From the NCBI GenBank assembly GCA_046293395.1, contig JBKBOU010000002.1, positions 744,001-808,000 on the forward strand: 64,000 nt of DNA. Reading direction: 5' to 3'. Source of the DNA: CAYNRA01 sp046293395 (lineage in GTDB: Bacteria > Bacteroidota > Bacteroidia > Cytophagales > Spirosomataceae). Every line of letters starts with the position of its first letter. Position 1 is the first letter of the stretch. The notes beneath the pieces were generated by a model. That model was not told where the DNA came from. It saw nothing but the letters and a program-made list of their open reading frames with translations, and searched no databases. The position numbers and the translations under genes were made by a program. Shown in pieces: positions 7,847 through 16,708 of this stretch.

Positions 7847-8161
7847 CTATTTGTGTTGCTTGTGATATTTAATTCTTTCTTCTGCCACTTTTAACGTTTT
7901 ACTTGCCACATCTTCGTCCATTAGTTCATAAGCTATCTTTTAACTCAAATAATGAACAAGTAATTCGTCTTTGTTTAAATCAAGTATCTCCGCAAGTTTT
8001 ACTATTTGCTCCTTATTAGCTTTGCGTTCTCCACGCTCTATCTTACTTATTATCGCTGTGTCAATATCGAGTAAAGCAGCAACTTGTCTAAGCAGCAACC
8101 CTTTTTTCTCTCGGCTTTCACGCAATAGTTCGCCTGTTGTCTTTATTACTTTCATTGTCAT
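7847..8161 (-). pseudogene. Xre/C-type regulator, tail cut off by an in-frame stop
   Basis: The intact reading frame is 7940-8161, 73 residues: a Cro/C1-type helix-turn-helix with LLLRQVAALLDIDTAIISKI (21-40) and ERGERKANKEQIVKLAEIL. The TAA at 7940-7942 interrupts it, yet the same frame continues for 30 codons to a TAG at 7847-7849 and reads KIAYELMDEDVASKTL and VAEERIKYHK, the C-terminal extension usually seen in this regulator family. The ancestral gene therefore ended 1 base before the restriction enzyme ATG. The shortened protein retains the whole DNA-binding domain and may still work. In R-M systems such proteins time expression of the nuclease relative to the methylase. Two Met codons (8161 and 8155) could start it. 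Confidence 0.85.
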
Positions 8162-8175
8162 TTGAAAATTTACAC

Positions 8176-8192
8176 TTGACAGTAAGTGTCAA
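8176..8192. promoter_or_regulatory. Palindromic operator of the R-M/Argonaute operon
   Basis: Perfect inverted repeat TTGACA-GTAAG-TGTCAA, 14 bases upstream of the regulator start. It overlaps the -7 box at 8190-8197 by 3 bases and covers the expected transcription start, the position for autorepression by the Xre/C-type regulator. Binding is inferred from position and symmetry. Confidence 0.65.
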
Positions 8193-8197
8193 ATTTA
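8190..8197 (-). promoter_or_regulatory. -7 box (TAAATTTG) of the R-M/Argonaute operon
   Basis: Exact match to the Bacteroidota -7 box TAnnTTTG on the minus strand, 29 bases upstream of the regulator start codon. I see no good TTTG -33 box at the usual 19-21 base distance, so the promoter may be weak or depend on an activator. Confidence 0.5.
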
Positions 8198-8267
8198 GAG
8201 AAATATTTTAATCATGGAAGGTTTTTCGTAAAATAATTGTCTGAGTGGTGGGTGGGCTTGGGTGCAT

Positions 8268-8339
8268 TGGCAAAATTGCAGCTCTTTTGTAAGCTTTGGT
8301 CTGTGCGTTGACTTGGTGTGGCTTGCAAATGTGCTGCAA
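8268..8339. repeat. Right copy of imperfect direct repeat flanking the R-M/Argonaute island
   Basis: Same order of blocks as 2631-2692: TTGGCAAAA, CTCTTTTGTAAGCTTTGG, TCTGTGC, then a 13-14 base insertion and TGGCTTGCAAATGTG. It has its own dyads (TTGCAGC / GCTGCAA and TTGTAAGC / GCTTGCAA), giving a bulged hairpin. The architecture resembles integron attC sites, but the canonical GTTRRRY core is missing. Confidence 0.6.
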
Positions 8340-8935
8340 TGTGCGGTGGGTTGTCGAGGTTTTGTCCGTCAGTTGATAGTAGTACGGTCGCTCGTCTGCG
8401 GTTGCCGCCAACTCCTAAATATACGCAAAAATTACAGTACTTTTTGTATTTTTTGCACCTTTACCATTATTTATTGTACTATTCAATGAGTATATTTTGT
8501 ATTGTATTTAATTAAAAGAAACCAAGATTTCCCCAATTCATCGTACAATGTACAGACTACATGAGAAATACTTTTCAGACCCAATTGCTATCTTTGTTTT
8601 CATTTTCTTGTTCGTTTTGGAGGTAAATAATAAAGCACATTTTTCTGTCTTCTTTCGAAAAGCAAACGAATGTATCTACTATTCTTAAAACACACAAGTG
8701 AACCTCTGTATTTTTCGGAAAATTTTACTGAGTGGTCATTTTTACGGGGCATTTGTGTATTTTATGTATCTTATTTCCACTCGTTTAGCCATTCAAAAAG
8801 AACTGTCTGTGGGTATCTTTGTCAAATATCCGTAGTCCAACGCATTTGTTTCAATCTTAAAAGTATAAATATACTGCACGGTTTCGTAAATTACGCGAGT
8901 TTTTCAGAACCTACATCCATTCAAACTTTGCGCAC
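8340..8935. other. Right flank of the island: no gene seen
   Basis: The first ~80 bases are GC-rich and continue the repeat-like sequence; the rest is AT-rich. The frames here show no recognisable protein and no codon pattern. TATCTTTG boxes at about 8589 and 8814 match the Bacteroidota -7 consensus, but neither has a -33 partner at the right distance. Confidence 0.4.
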
Positions 8936-11419
8936 GTGATTCAATACCAAACTCTCCCACTTACTCAAACGGATAAATTTATTGTCACCGATAGCCGCCT
9001 AATTACCGATGCAGACGAAAGCATTTTCTTCGCGATTCGGGGTGTACGCCACAACGGGCACGACTATATTCCTAGTTTGCTTGCCAAAGGCGTGCGGTAT
9101 TTTGTCATCGAAGAAACCGAAAAAGAAAGAGCAGCTACTTTTTTACAAGAATGTACGGAGCATATATACGTTTGGGTTGTTCCCAACGCCATTCATGCGC
9201 TCCAGAAATTAGCCGGGCAACACCGCAAACAATTCGCTATTCCCGTCATTGGAATTACTGGAAGCAACGGAAAAACGATTGTCAAAGAATGGCTGGCAAG
9301 TGTATTGCAGCAAACGCACCGACTCGTAAAAAGCCCACGAAGTTATAATTCACAAATTGGCGTGGCGCTATCTGTGCTGCAAATGAAAGCTTGGCACGAG
9401 GTTGGAATCTTCGAAGCGGGTATTTCTCAACAAGATGAAATGCAACAATTGGCAGACATCATCCAACCTACCATTGGTATTTTTACCACATTGGGTACAG
9501 CCCACGACGAAGGATTTAGAAGCCAAAAACAAAAAGTGACAGAAAAACTGCGCCTATTTCGGCAATCTAAATACCTTATTTCCTGCTATGACCACGAAAT
9601 CGTACAGCAGGAAATTCAGATTTTCTTAAAAGCCGTTAATCCGACAATTACTTTAGTTTCTTGGAGTTTTGCTCCGGATTCTCCTTCTACTTGGCACATT
9701 CAGAAAAATAAACAACCCAACGGGTATCAATTAAATTGCCAGCGAGGAAATGAACAACCTATCACTTTCTCTATTCCGTTTCGGGACGATGCTTCGATAG
9801 AAAATGCCATTCATACTTTTTTGGCAGCACAAACCTTAGCAGACTTGCTACAAATACCGTTTCAAGCAAGTTGGATTTCCAATTTGGCGTCGCTTCGTTC
9901 CTTGGCAATGCGGCTTGAACTCAAACAAGGTATTTATGATACCTACCTCATTGACGACACGTATAACAATGATTTGGGCGGGCTACAAATGGCGTTGAGT
10001 TTCATGAACCAACAACATACAAAAAGAGATAAAGTACTAATAATCAGTGATATGCTTCAAACTGGCTTGCCTGAAAATGAATTATATCAACAAATCTCAG
10101 GGCTTACCAAGACGTACGGGATTCAGTCTGTTATCGGAATTGGTGAAGCGATTTCGAGACAATCCAGTTTATTTCATTCCATTCAAACCTATCCATCGAC
10201 GGATGAATTTATCAAAAACCATTCGATGAGTTTGCTCAAAAATTCATTGATACTCATCAAAGGGGCGCGTAGTTTTGCGTTTGAGCAAATTGTACAAAGA
10301 TTAGTACAAAAAGTTCATGGAACGTCTTTTGAAATCAATTTGGACGCACTAACCCACAACCTGAATTTTTACCGCTCCAAAGTCAAAAAAGACACCAAGT
10401 TGATGGCGATGGTCAAGGCGTTTGCTTATGGAAGCGGCAGCAATGAAGTCGCTAGTTTGCTGCAATACCACCGCGTCAATTACCTAGCAGTTGCTTACAC
10501 AGATGAGGGCGTTTCGTTGCGAGAAAACGGCATTCATTTACCGATTTTGGTCCTCAATCCACAACCAGAGACATACCAAAAACTTGTGGAATACCACCTT
10601 GAGCCCGAGATTTTCAGCCGCGAATCTTGGAAAGATTTTTGTACGTATTTGCAAGAAAACAAGACCAATCAAAAACCGTATCCAATTCATATTAAGGTAG
10701 ATACAGGAATGCACCGACTGGGTTTCACCAAAAAAGATATTCCTTTTCTAATCGAAGAAATCAATAAAAATGCAGATGTACGCATCGCAACGGTTTTTAG
10801 TCATTTGGTTGGTGCAGACGAAGCGGAACACAATGACTTTTCGAAGATGCAGATTGCTACCTTCCAATCTATTTACGAAGAATTATGTACGGGAATTGGT
10901 TACAAACCGGATCGTCACATTTGCAATACAGCCGGCATTTTACGTTTCCCTGAGGCACATTTCGAGATGGTTCGTCTCGGAATCGGCCTTCACGGGGTAG
11001 AAGTAACCGGCATCGAACCAACGGCTTTACTACCTGTGGGTACACTAAAGACCACTATTTCACAAATAAAAGAATTGACTCCCGGCGAGACCGTCGGATA
11101 TAGCCGAAAAGGACAAGTAAACCGCATTTCTAAAATTGCCACCATGGCTATTGGCTATGCAGATGGGTATGACCGCAGATTCAGTAAAGGCGTAGGAAAA
11201 GTCATTGTGAATGGCGTTGCATGCCCAGTTATTGGGAATGTCTGCATGGATATGACCATGGTGGATGTAACCGATGTAGATTGTGAGATTGGCGATACAG
11301 TAGAGATTTTCGGAAAACAACAAGATATCAAGCAGTTAGCAGATTCAGTAGGGACAATTCCGTACGAAATTCTAACCAATGTAAGTGAACGTGTAAAACG
11401 AATTTTTTACAAAGAATAG
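8936..11419 (+). CDS. murF-alr: Bifunctional MurF ligase / alanine racemase
   Basis: 827 residues with two enzymes in one chain, a fusion common in Bacteroidota. Residues 1 to about 455 are MurF, the ATP-dependent ligase adding D-Ala-D-Ala to UDP-MurNAc-tripeptide: P-loop GITGSNGKT (106-114), then KSPRSYNSQIGVALSVL. Residues about 460-827 are alanine racemase: TSFEINLDALTHNL, the PLP-binding lysine in MVKAFAYGSG (K494), TGMHRLGF, FSHLVGADE and GYADGYDRRF near the catalytic tyrosine region. So the product both makes D-Ala and uses the dipeptide in peptidoglycan synthesis. The start used is GTG at 8936; the frame is open further upstream, but no ATG fits better. It converges with ruvB across a shared terminator. 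Confidence 0.93.
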   Translation: MIQYQTLPLTQTDKFIVTDSRLITDADESIFFAIRGVRHNGHDYIPSLLAKGVRYFVIEETEKERAATFLQECTEHIYVWVVPNAIHALQKLAGQHRKQFAIPVIGITGSNGKTIVKEWLASVLQQTHRLVKSPRSYNSQIGVALSVLQMKAWHEVGIFEAGISQQDEMQQLADIIQPTIGIFTTLGTAHDEGFRSQKQKVTEKLRLFRQSKYLISCYDHEIVQQEIQIFLKAVNPTITLVSWSFAPDSPSTWHIQKNKQPNGYQLNCQRGNEQPITFSIPFRDDASIENAIHTFLAAQTLADLLQIPFQASWISNLASLRSLAMRLELKQGIYDTYLIDDTYNNDLGGLQMALSFMNQQHTKRDKVLIISDMLQTGLPENELYQQISGLTKTYGIQSVIGIGEAISRQSSLFHSIQTYPSTDEFIKNHSMSLLKNSLILIKGARSFAFEQIVQRLVQKVHGTSFEINLDALTHNLNFYRSKVKKDTKLMAMVKAFAYGSGSNEVASLLQYHRVNYLAVAYTDEGVSLRENGIHLPILVLNPQPETYQKLVEYHLEPEIFSRESWKDFCTYLQENKTNQKPYPIHIKVDTGMHRLGFTKKDIPFLIEEINKNADVRIATVFSHLVGADEAEHNDFSKMQIATFQSIYEELCTGIGYKPDRHICNTAGILRFPEAHFEMVRLGIGLHGVEVTGIEPTALLPVGTLKTTISQIKELTPGETVGYSRKGQVNRISKIATMAIGYADGYDRRFSKGVGKVIVNGVACPVIGNVCMDMTMVDVTDVDCEIGDTVEIFGKQQDIKQLADSVGTIPYEILTNVSERVKRIFYKE

Positions 11420-11441
11420 ACTGACTATCAAACAATGAAAC

Positions 11442-11479
11442 AAAAAAGGGATACTGATTTTTATTCGTATCCCTTTTTT
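11442..11479. terminator. Bidirectional terminator between murF-alr and ruvB
   Basis: AAAAAAGGGATAC, a 12-base loop, then GTATCCCTTTTTTT. The stem has T runs on both strands and lies between two convergent genes, so it can serve both. Confidence 0.9.
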
Positions 11480-11486
11480 TATTTCA

Positions 11487-12512
11487 TCAAAATAATTCAC
11501 CAAAACGTTGTTTGGGCACTATATTCAAATGCAGATAGGCTTTTTCAGTGGCTTCTCTCCCACGTGCCGTACGTTTTAGGAAACCCTCTTGAATCAAGAA
11601 AGGCTCATATACTTCTTCGATTGTTTCAGCCTCCTCCCCGACAGCCGTCGCAATCGTTGACAAACCGACAGGCCCTCCTTTGAATTTGTCAACGATTGTT
11701 AATAAAATTCGATTATCCATTTCATCGAGTCCATCTTGATCTACCTCCAAGGCAGTAAGCGCCATTTCGGCAATTTCGATGGTTATCGTTCCATCCCCTT
11801 TTACTTGGGCGAAATCACGCGTTCTTCGGAGTAAATTATTGGCGATACGTGGGGTTCCTCTGCTTCTCCGCGCAATTTCATACGCACCTGTTTCCTCGAT
11901 AGGTGTTTGAAGAATATGTGCAGATCTTCTGATAATCGAACTGAGGAGAGTTGCATCATAATATTCCAGACGCGCATTGATGCCAAAACGAGCACGAAGA
12001 GGCGCAGTCAATAAACCTGACCGCGTGGTTGCTCCAATGAGTGTAAACGGATTTAATCCAATCTGAACACTCCGTGCATTCGGCCCAGAATCAAGCATAA
12101 TATCAATTTTATAATCCTCCATCGCTGAATACAGATATTCTTCTACAATGGGATTGAGGCGATGAATTTCATCGATGAACAAAACATCGAAGGGGTCTAG
12201 GTTGGTTAGTAACCCAGCTAAATCACTTGGTTTATCCAGAACAGGGCCAGACGTGATTTTAATATTTGCCCCCAATTCGTTGGAGATAATATGGGATAAC
12301 GTCGTTTTACCAAGACCTGGCGGGCCGTGCAAAAGGACGTGGTCAAGCGCCTCTTTCCTTTGTTTTGCTGCCTGAACAAATATTTTTAGGTTCTCCAGTG
12401 TTTTGTCTTGACCAGCAAAATCACCGAAAGAAATGGGGCGCAATGCCTTTTCAATATCCTTTTCTTGGGAGGATAGATTTTCAGAGTCGCCCGTCAAATA
12501 ATCTTGCCGCAT
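11487..12512 (-). CDS. ruvB: Holliday junction branch migration helicase RuvB
   Basis: 341 residues, normal RuvB length. Walker A GPPGLGKTT (63-71), Walker B LFIDEIH (111-117), sensor 1 GATTRSG and arginine-finger region APLRARFG, then the winged-helix end with GFLKRTARGREAT. RuvB is the hexameric AAA+ motor that drives branch migration at Holliday junctions with RuvA and RuvC; neither partner is in this window. It ends at the bidirectional terminator shared with murF-alr. Confidence 0.97.
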   Translation of the reverse strand: MRQDYLTGDSENLSSQEKDIEKALRPISFGDFAGQDKTLENLKIFVQAAKQRKEALDHVLLHGPPGLGKTTLSHIISNELGANIKITSGPVLDKPSDLAGLLTNLDPFDVLFIDEIHRLNPIVEEYLYSAMEDYKIDIMLDSGPNARSVQIGLNPFTLIGATTRSGLLTAPLRARFGINARLEYYDATLLSSIIRRSAHILQTPIEETGAYEIARRSRGTPRIANNLLRRTRDFAQVKGDGTITIEIAEMALTALEVDQDGLDEMDNRILLTIVDKFKGGPVGLSTIATAVGEEAETIEEVYEPFLIQEGFLKRTARGREATEKAYLHLNIVPKQRFGELF

Positions 12513-12620
12513 AATTTGCTTTTTCTAATCGTATTAATCTCCAAAAATACATGGTCTGCACACAGAAAACCAACGGAAACGCCAGAATCTTCAAACATCC
12601 ACGTATTTCTAAAAATCGAG

Positions 12621-15332
12621 TTATTTCAGTACCGTTACAGTTCCAGACTTGATAATCGTGCCTCTTTCCGGAAAATCAAGCGAAGTATATCTTACTTGGT
12701 ACGTATATACAGCAGGTGCGTTTGATTTTCCACGTACAGAACCATCCCAACGTGTGTCTGGGTCATTGGACTCAAACACAATTTCACCCCAACGATTGAA
12801 AATGAGTAGTTGATACGTGCTCGTAAAAATAGGAAGAGGCACAAAGGTATCATTTATTCCGTCGTCATTGGGCGTAAAAATATCGGGAACATACAAAATA
12901 GGTTCACAACCAGATACAGCTTTGGATTGCTTGGTGACAACACAGTCAAAATTATTGGTTATCTCCAACCGGAACGTTTGTGGAATGACAAAATCGTAGA
13001 AAGGTGCTGTTGAAAACGTTGCGTCCAACGTGGTCAGCCAACGGTAATCAAAACTACTTCCACCGGTTGGGTCTGGATTAATTCGGGTAGGAATTACGGG
13101 TGAATTGCGCAAACATACGTAGAAACTATCGGGTAAATTATAGACAGGTATTGGTTTAATAAAAATAGAATCCACAATTGTTGTGTCAGTACAAAGCGTT
13201 TCTAGTGCATTTGTGATTACACCACCCAACTGCCCACCCACTGCACCAGCGACGGGCGCTAGGCGCGTTTGGTTATAGGTTTTGATACGAAGATTAATTT
13301 TATTCCAACCAATTTTAGGGAAGATATAAGACACTTGCTTTTCTTTCAATGTTGTCCCATCCTCAAATTTCCACTCGATTTCATTTCGTTGCGGGCTACA
13401 AACCTCCTCCACGCTTAAAATAGTGGGAGATTGAAAACAATTACCCGTGTAAGTTGCTTGGATTCCATCTCCTTCTTGTTCACGCGGAGCATGTACCACT
13501 TGTGGAAAACCGATACCAGAAGGACGTGCTAACGGTGCTGCATTTTCATCTGTAGAAGCCACGAAACCAACATCAGCAGCGTTCATGCCATAATCATTGG
13601 GTGCTTGAATATACGGCAAACTCAATGCTCCATCTACAGCAATGTAAAGATATTTTGCCCCATCGCCACTGACGGGTCCCGTTTGTAAAGCACCAAATTG
13701 TTGTGTCGTACTTGTCGTAATTTCTCGGACGGGATTTCCATCATCCATTGTACTCACTTGATAAAGTGCAGATAAAAAAGGAGAGCCCGTTGGGTTATAA
13801 ACCGTAAAAAAAATACGTTCTCCGTTCGGTGAAAAAGACAAACCGTTCAATTGGCTACCTGCTGGAATAGATAACTTCATTTTCCGTGTTCGGCTTATCT
13901 GCCCCGTCGTTACATCCAATTCCATGATTTCTAAAAACGTATCTGCTCCCGCTTCTTTGACGGTAACTAACACATCACCGTCTTGATTACTAGCCAATAA
14001 GGGCAAATAACGAACGGGTGCAGTGGTGTCGGGTGGAATGGTAGAGACCACTTGCTGAACACCAGAAGAATCTATTTGAAAAGTATAAAATTTACTTGAA
14101 TTTAATTCTTGTGCAACCAATAAATAGCCGGTATCATCGGGTTTGGGAATCACGCGAAGCGACTCATTGGCTGGATAAACGAGGGGAATCCCTTTTTCAG
14201 TTATTTTTCCAGCCACTTGTTGTACGCGCGTATCAATGATACTGTACGACAAAAAACCAGTCGCTTTATCTACATAGAAGGCATAATATTCATGAAAATT
14301 ACACGCATAGCAACCAAATTTAGGCATAATTGCGACGCCTTGTTTCGTTGGTAGAGCAGTACCGAGCAGAGAATCTCCAGGCGTAGAAGACGTAAGAGTA
14401 GAATCATTCAAATCGAAAAGCGCACGTCCGTCTGTATAAAAAGCGAGTTCCCCTTGCGCGTCAAATACCATAGCGGAAGCCCCATTTGTTCTTATTTTGT
14501 TCGGAATCGTAGAAGCTGTATTATTGGGAGAGAAAGAATTTGTGCCTGTGTTTTCAGGTTCGGCAAATAGTGAACCATCGGCGGCTAAGGAATCTCTTTC
14601 TGGAGTAGTTCCATCAAAGGAAGAAGAAAATTCGAGCGTTGCACCTTGTCCAAAATACCATCGTTCTGACCCTCCAGCTGTTGGCGGTGGTTGAAGACAA
14701 AACTTTACATTAATACGGGCTATTTGCGAACATCCAGAGGTAATATCAATGACTTCCACTGAATAACAACCTGGTTCTTCGACCTCAAGCGTAGGCGTTG
14801 TTTCTCCGTTCGGATACCATTTGTAGCGAACATTTGTAGGTGGAACGCTCAATCGGTGGATATACGGGTCTAATTTCAGGGAACTTCCCTTGCAAACCGT
14901 CGTATCTGAATCTCTTTTTCGATTGAAAAGTGGCTCAGCTGGTGGTGAACCGACGGTAATATTCTTGCTTTCTCGTTGAGTAGTTCCATCTGCGTATGTT
15001 TTTTCGAGCTGTATGGTATATGTACCTGGAGTAGCGTATGAAAAATAGACTCCTCTTTCTCCGGGTATAAATGAACCTGAACCTGCCAAATCCCATCGAC
15101 GCGAAACGCTGCGTGTGTCTTGGTCAAAGAAATAAGAGGGAGTCGGACAAGCAGCAGACGGCGTACCACCTGTACCCGTTCCAGTGGGTGGAGTTGGAGG
15201 CACAGAGGTCGGATTTGCTTGCACACAATGTTTTAAACCGGTATATAATTGAGCAAAAGACGAATGACCGGAAAGACAACATACAAGCAAAACAACTACA
15301 AATGTGTGAATATTTCTTACGATGCTAGACAT
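12621..15332 (-). CDS. Large secreted protein with CHU_C/type B type IX secretion sorting domain
   Basis: About 903 residues from MSSIVRNIHTF, chosen because a hydrophobic signal peptide (FVVVLLVCCLSGHSSFAQ) directly follows. Residues about 60-150 are a PKD-like domain (WDLAGSGSFIPGERGVYFSY), followed by a second immunoglobulin-like repeat. The middle (about 240-600) has propeller-like repeats around SFSPNGERIFFTVYN. The C-terminus VPDIFTPNDDGINDTF, LLIFNRWGEIVFES and WDGS is the gliding-motility-associated domain that directs export through type IX secretion. It is divergent from a PorP/SprF gene 177 bases away; such pairs typically encode a cell-surface protein and its membrane partner. Role as adhesin or matrix protein is inferred. 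Confidence 0.88.
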   Translation of the reverse strand: MSSIVRNIHTFVVVLLVCCLSGHSSFAQLYTGLKHCVQANPTSVPPTPPTGTGTGGTPSAACPTPSYFFDQDTRSVSRRWDLAGSGSFIPGERGVYFSYATPGTYTIQLEKTYADGTTQRESKNITVGSPPAEPLFNRKRDSDTTVCKGSSLKLDPYIHRLSVPPTNVRYKWYPNGETTPTLEVEEPGCYSVEVIDITSGCSQIARINVKFCLQPPPTAGGSERWYFGQGATLEFSSSFDGTTPERDSLAADGSLFAEPENTGTNSFSPNNTASTIPNKIRTNGASAMVFDAQGELAFYTDGRALFDLNDSTLTSSTPGDSLLGTALPTKQGVAIMPKFGCYACNFHEYYAFYVDKATGFLSYSIIDTRVQQVAGKITEKGIPLVYPANESLRVIPKPDDTGYLLVAQELNSSKFYTFQIDSSGVQQVVSTIPPDTTAPVRYLPLLASNQDGDVLVTVKEAGADTFLEIMELDVTTGQISRTRKMKLSIPAGSQLNGLSFSPNGERIFFTVYNPTGSPFLSALYQVSTMDDGNPVREITTSTTQQFGALQTGPVSGDGAKYLYIAVDGALSLPYIQAPNDYGMNAADVGFVASTDENAAPLARPSGIGFPQVVHAPREQEGDGIQATYTGNCFQSPTILSVEEVCSPQRNEIEWKFEDGTTLKEKQVSYIFPKIGWNKINLRIKTYNQTRLAPVAGAVGGQLGGVITNALETLCTDTTIVDSIFIKPIPVYNLPDSFYVCLRNSPVIPTRINPDPTGGSSFDYRWLTTLDATFSTAPFYDFVIPQTFRLEITNNFDCVVTKQSKAVSGCEPILYVPDIFTPNDDGINDTFVPLPIFTSTYQLLIFNRWGEIVFESNDPDTRWDGSVRGKSNAPAVYTYQVRYTSLDFPERGTIIKSGTVTVLK

Positions 15333-15509
15333 ATCTTTGTTTTCTATTCGTTGTTTGTAGGGTATTTTGAGACAAATTGCTTCTACTAACAACGACTCAA
15401 TTTAAAAGCATAGTACAAGATACGAAAATAGTTTTGATGGCACTTCTCGCCAAAGTTGATTTATTTACATATTTACAGTAATTTCGAAATTCATAAATAA
15501 ACTAAAACC

Positions 15510-16559
15510 ATGGGAAATCGTCCACTCTTTGTAGTACTTGCTTTCCTGATATGCGGCACTTTCCACAAAACGAACGCGCAAGATGCTCAGTTTTCTCAGT
15601 TTTTTGCAGCTCCAGTATATCACAATCCTGCCTTTGCGGGGGGTGCATTTGCACCAAGACTTGTCATGAATTACCGCAACCAGTGGCCTTCCTTGGATGC
15701 TAATTTTCAAACGACTTCCTTTTCTGTTGATCACCACCTAGAATCACTCAACAGCGGTATTGGCATCAGTTTTTTAGATGACCAACAAGGAATTAATCGA
15801 CTTCGAAACTCGCAGGTGGCGCTTCAATATTCGTACATGATAAAAGCAACGGATGATTTTTTTATCCGTTTTGGTCTGCAAGGCGCGTATGCCATCAATC
15901 AAACGACCAGCACGGCTAACCTCATTTTTGGAGACCAACTGAACTCAAACGGATTCACCGGGATGCCTACATCCGACCCCATTCGAAGCTCTACTGGCAA
16001 TCAATTTAGCTATGCAGATTTCTCTTCTGGCTTACTTTTATATAATAAAGACCTTTGGTTAGGGCTCACAGCCAACCACCTGACAAGACCTAACGTGGCT
16101 GTCAATCGCGCAGATGTTTCCAATTTACCCATCAAATATACACTCACAGGCGGTGTAAATATACCTCTGGCTAACCCTTACTCTACTGCGGGGCTGTCAT
16201 CCAAAGAATTTATGGCTACAGCTGCATTCATCCTCCAAAAACAAGCATCTAGCACACTTTTTAGTATAGGTAGTTACTTGACGTACTCTCCACTCACGAT
16301 TGGACTTTGGTACAGAGGACTCCCTGTTCGCCGTGAAGGGGGTAGTTTTTTAAATAACGACGCATTCATCGGGCTTATCGGGTATAGAATGGATAACTTC
16401 TCCATTGGTTACAGTTATGACTTAACAATCTCCCCACTTCGCGGAACTACCGGCGGCTCACACGAAATTTCTATCTCGTATCAATTAGATAAAATTCAAA
16501 AAAATATACCTTTTTACAAACAACGTCGCCGAGAAGAACTGTCTTGCCCTAAGTTTTAA
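15510..16559 (+). CDS. PorP/SprF family type IX secretion outer-membrane protein
   Basis: 349 residues. Signal peptide MGNRPLFVVLAFLICGTFHK with cleavage before QDAQFSQFF. The mature start QFSQFFAAPVYHNPAFAG, the block YRNQWPSL and the C-terminal GGSHEISISYQL are the signature of the PorP/SprF family, beta-barrel proteins that work with the type IX secretion system and usually sit beside a gene for a CHU_C-domain protein, as here. The start ATG follows directly after the 5' region shared with the divergent partner. The specific cargo is presumably the 12621-15332 product. Confidence 0.92.
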   Translation: MGNRPLFVVLAFLICGTFHKTNAQDAQFSQFFAAPVYHNPAFAGGAFAPRLVMNYRNQWPSLDANFQTTSFSVDHHLESLNSGIGISFLDDQQGINRLRNSQVALQYSYMIKATDDFFIRFGLQGAYAINQTTSTANLIFGDQLNSNGFTGMPTSDPIRSSTGNQFSYADFSSGLLLYNKDLWLGLTANHLTRPNVAVNRADVSNLPIKYTLTGGVNIPLANPYSTAGLSSKEFMATAAFILQKQASSTLFSIGSYLTYSPLTIGLWYRGLPVRREGGSFLNNDAFIGLIGYRMDNFSIGYSYDLTISPLRGTTGGSHEISISYQLDKIQKNIPFYKQRRREELSCPKF

Positions 16560-16708
16560 CTCATTCTTTCAAAAATAGCGCTTTATCACTAAGTTTGTCT
16601 TCATCGTAAACCCAAAAAAACATCTGTTCAAATAATCCAACCGTCTTTTTCAAAAACCCTTTTACTTTTTACGTTTATGTCATTTTTATCATCCCGTAAT
16701 CCTAAACT

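Noticed and set aside
4140..8161. Type III or type I R-M system
   Set aside because: No large Res/HsdR helicase and no specificity subunit; the 286-residue partner fits type II.
8268..8339. Integron attC site
   Set aside because: The bulged-hairpin layout fits, but the GTTRRRY/RYYYAAC core is absent and no integron integrase is in the window.
8670..8939. 89-codon frame before murF-alr
   Set aside because: Composition is Phe/Ser-rich and random-looking; it runs into the murF start and matches nothing I know.
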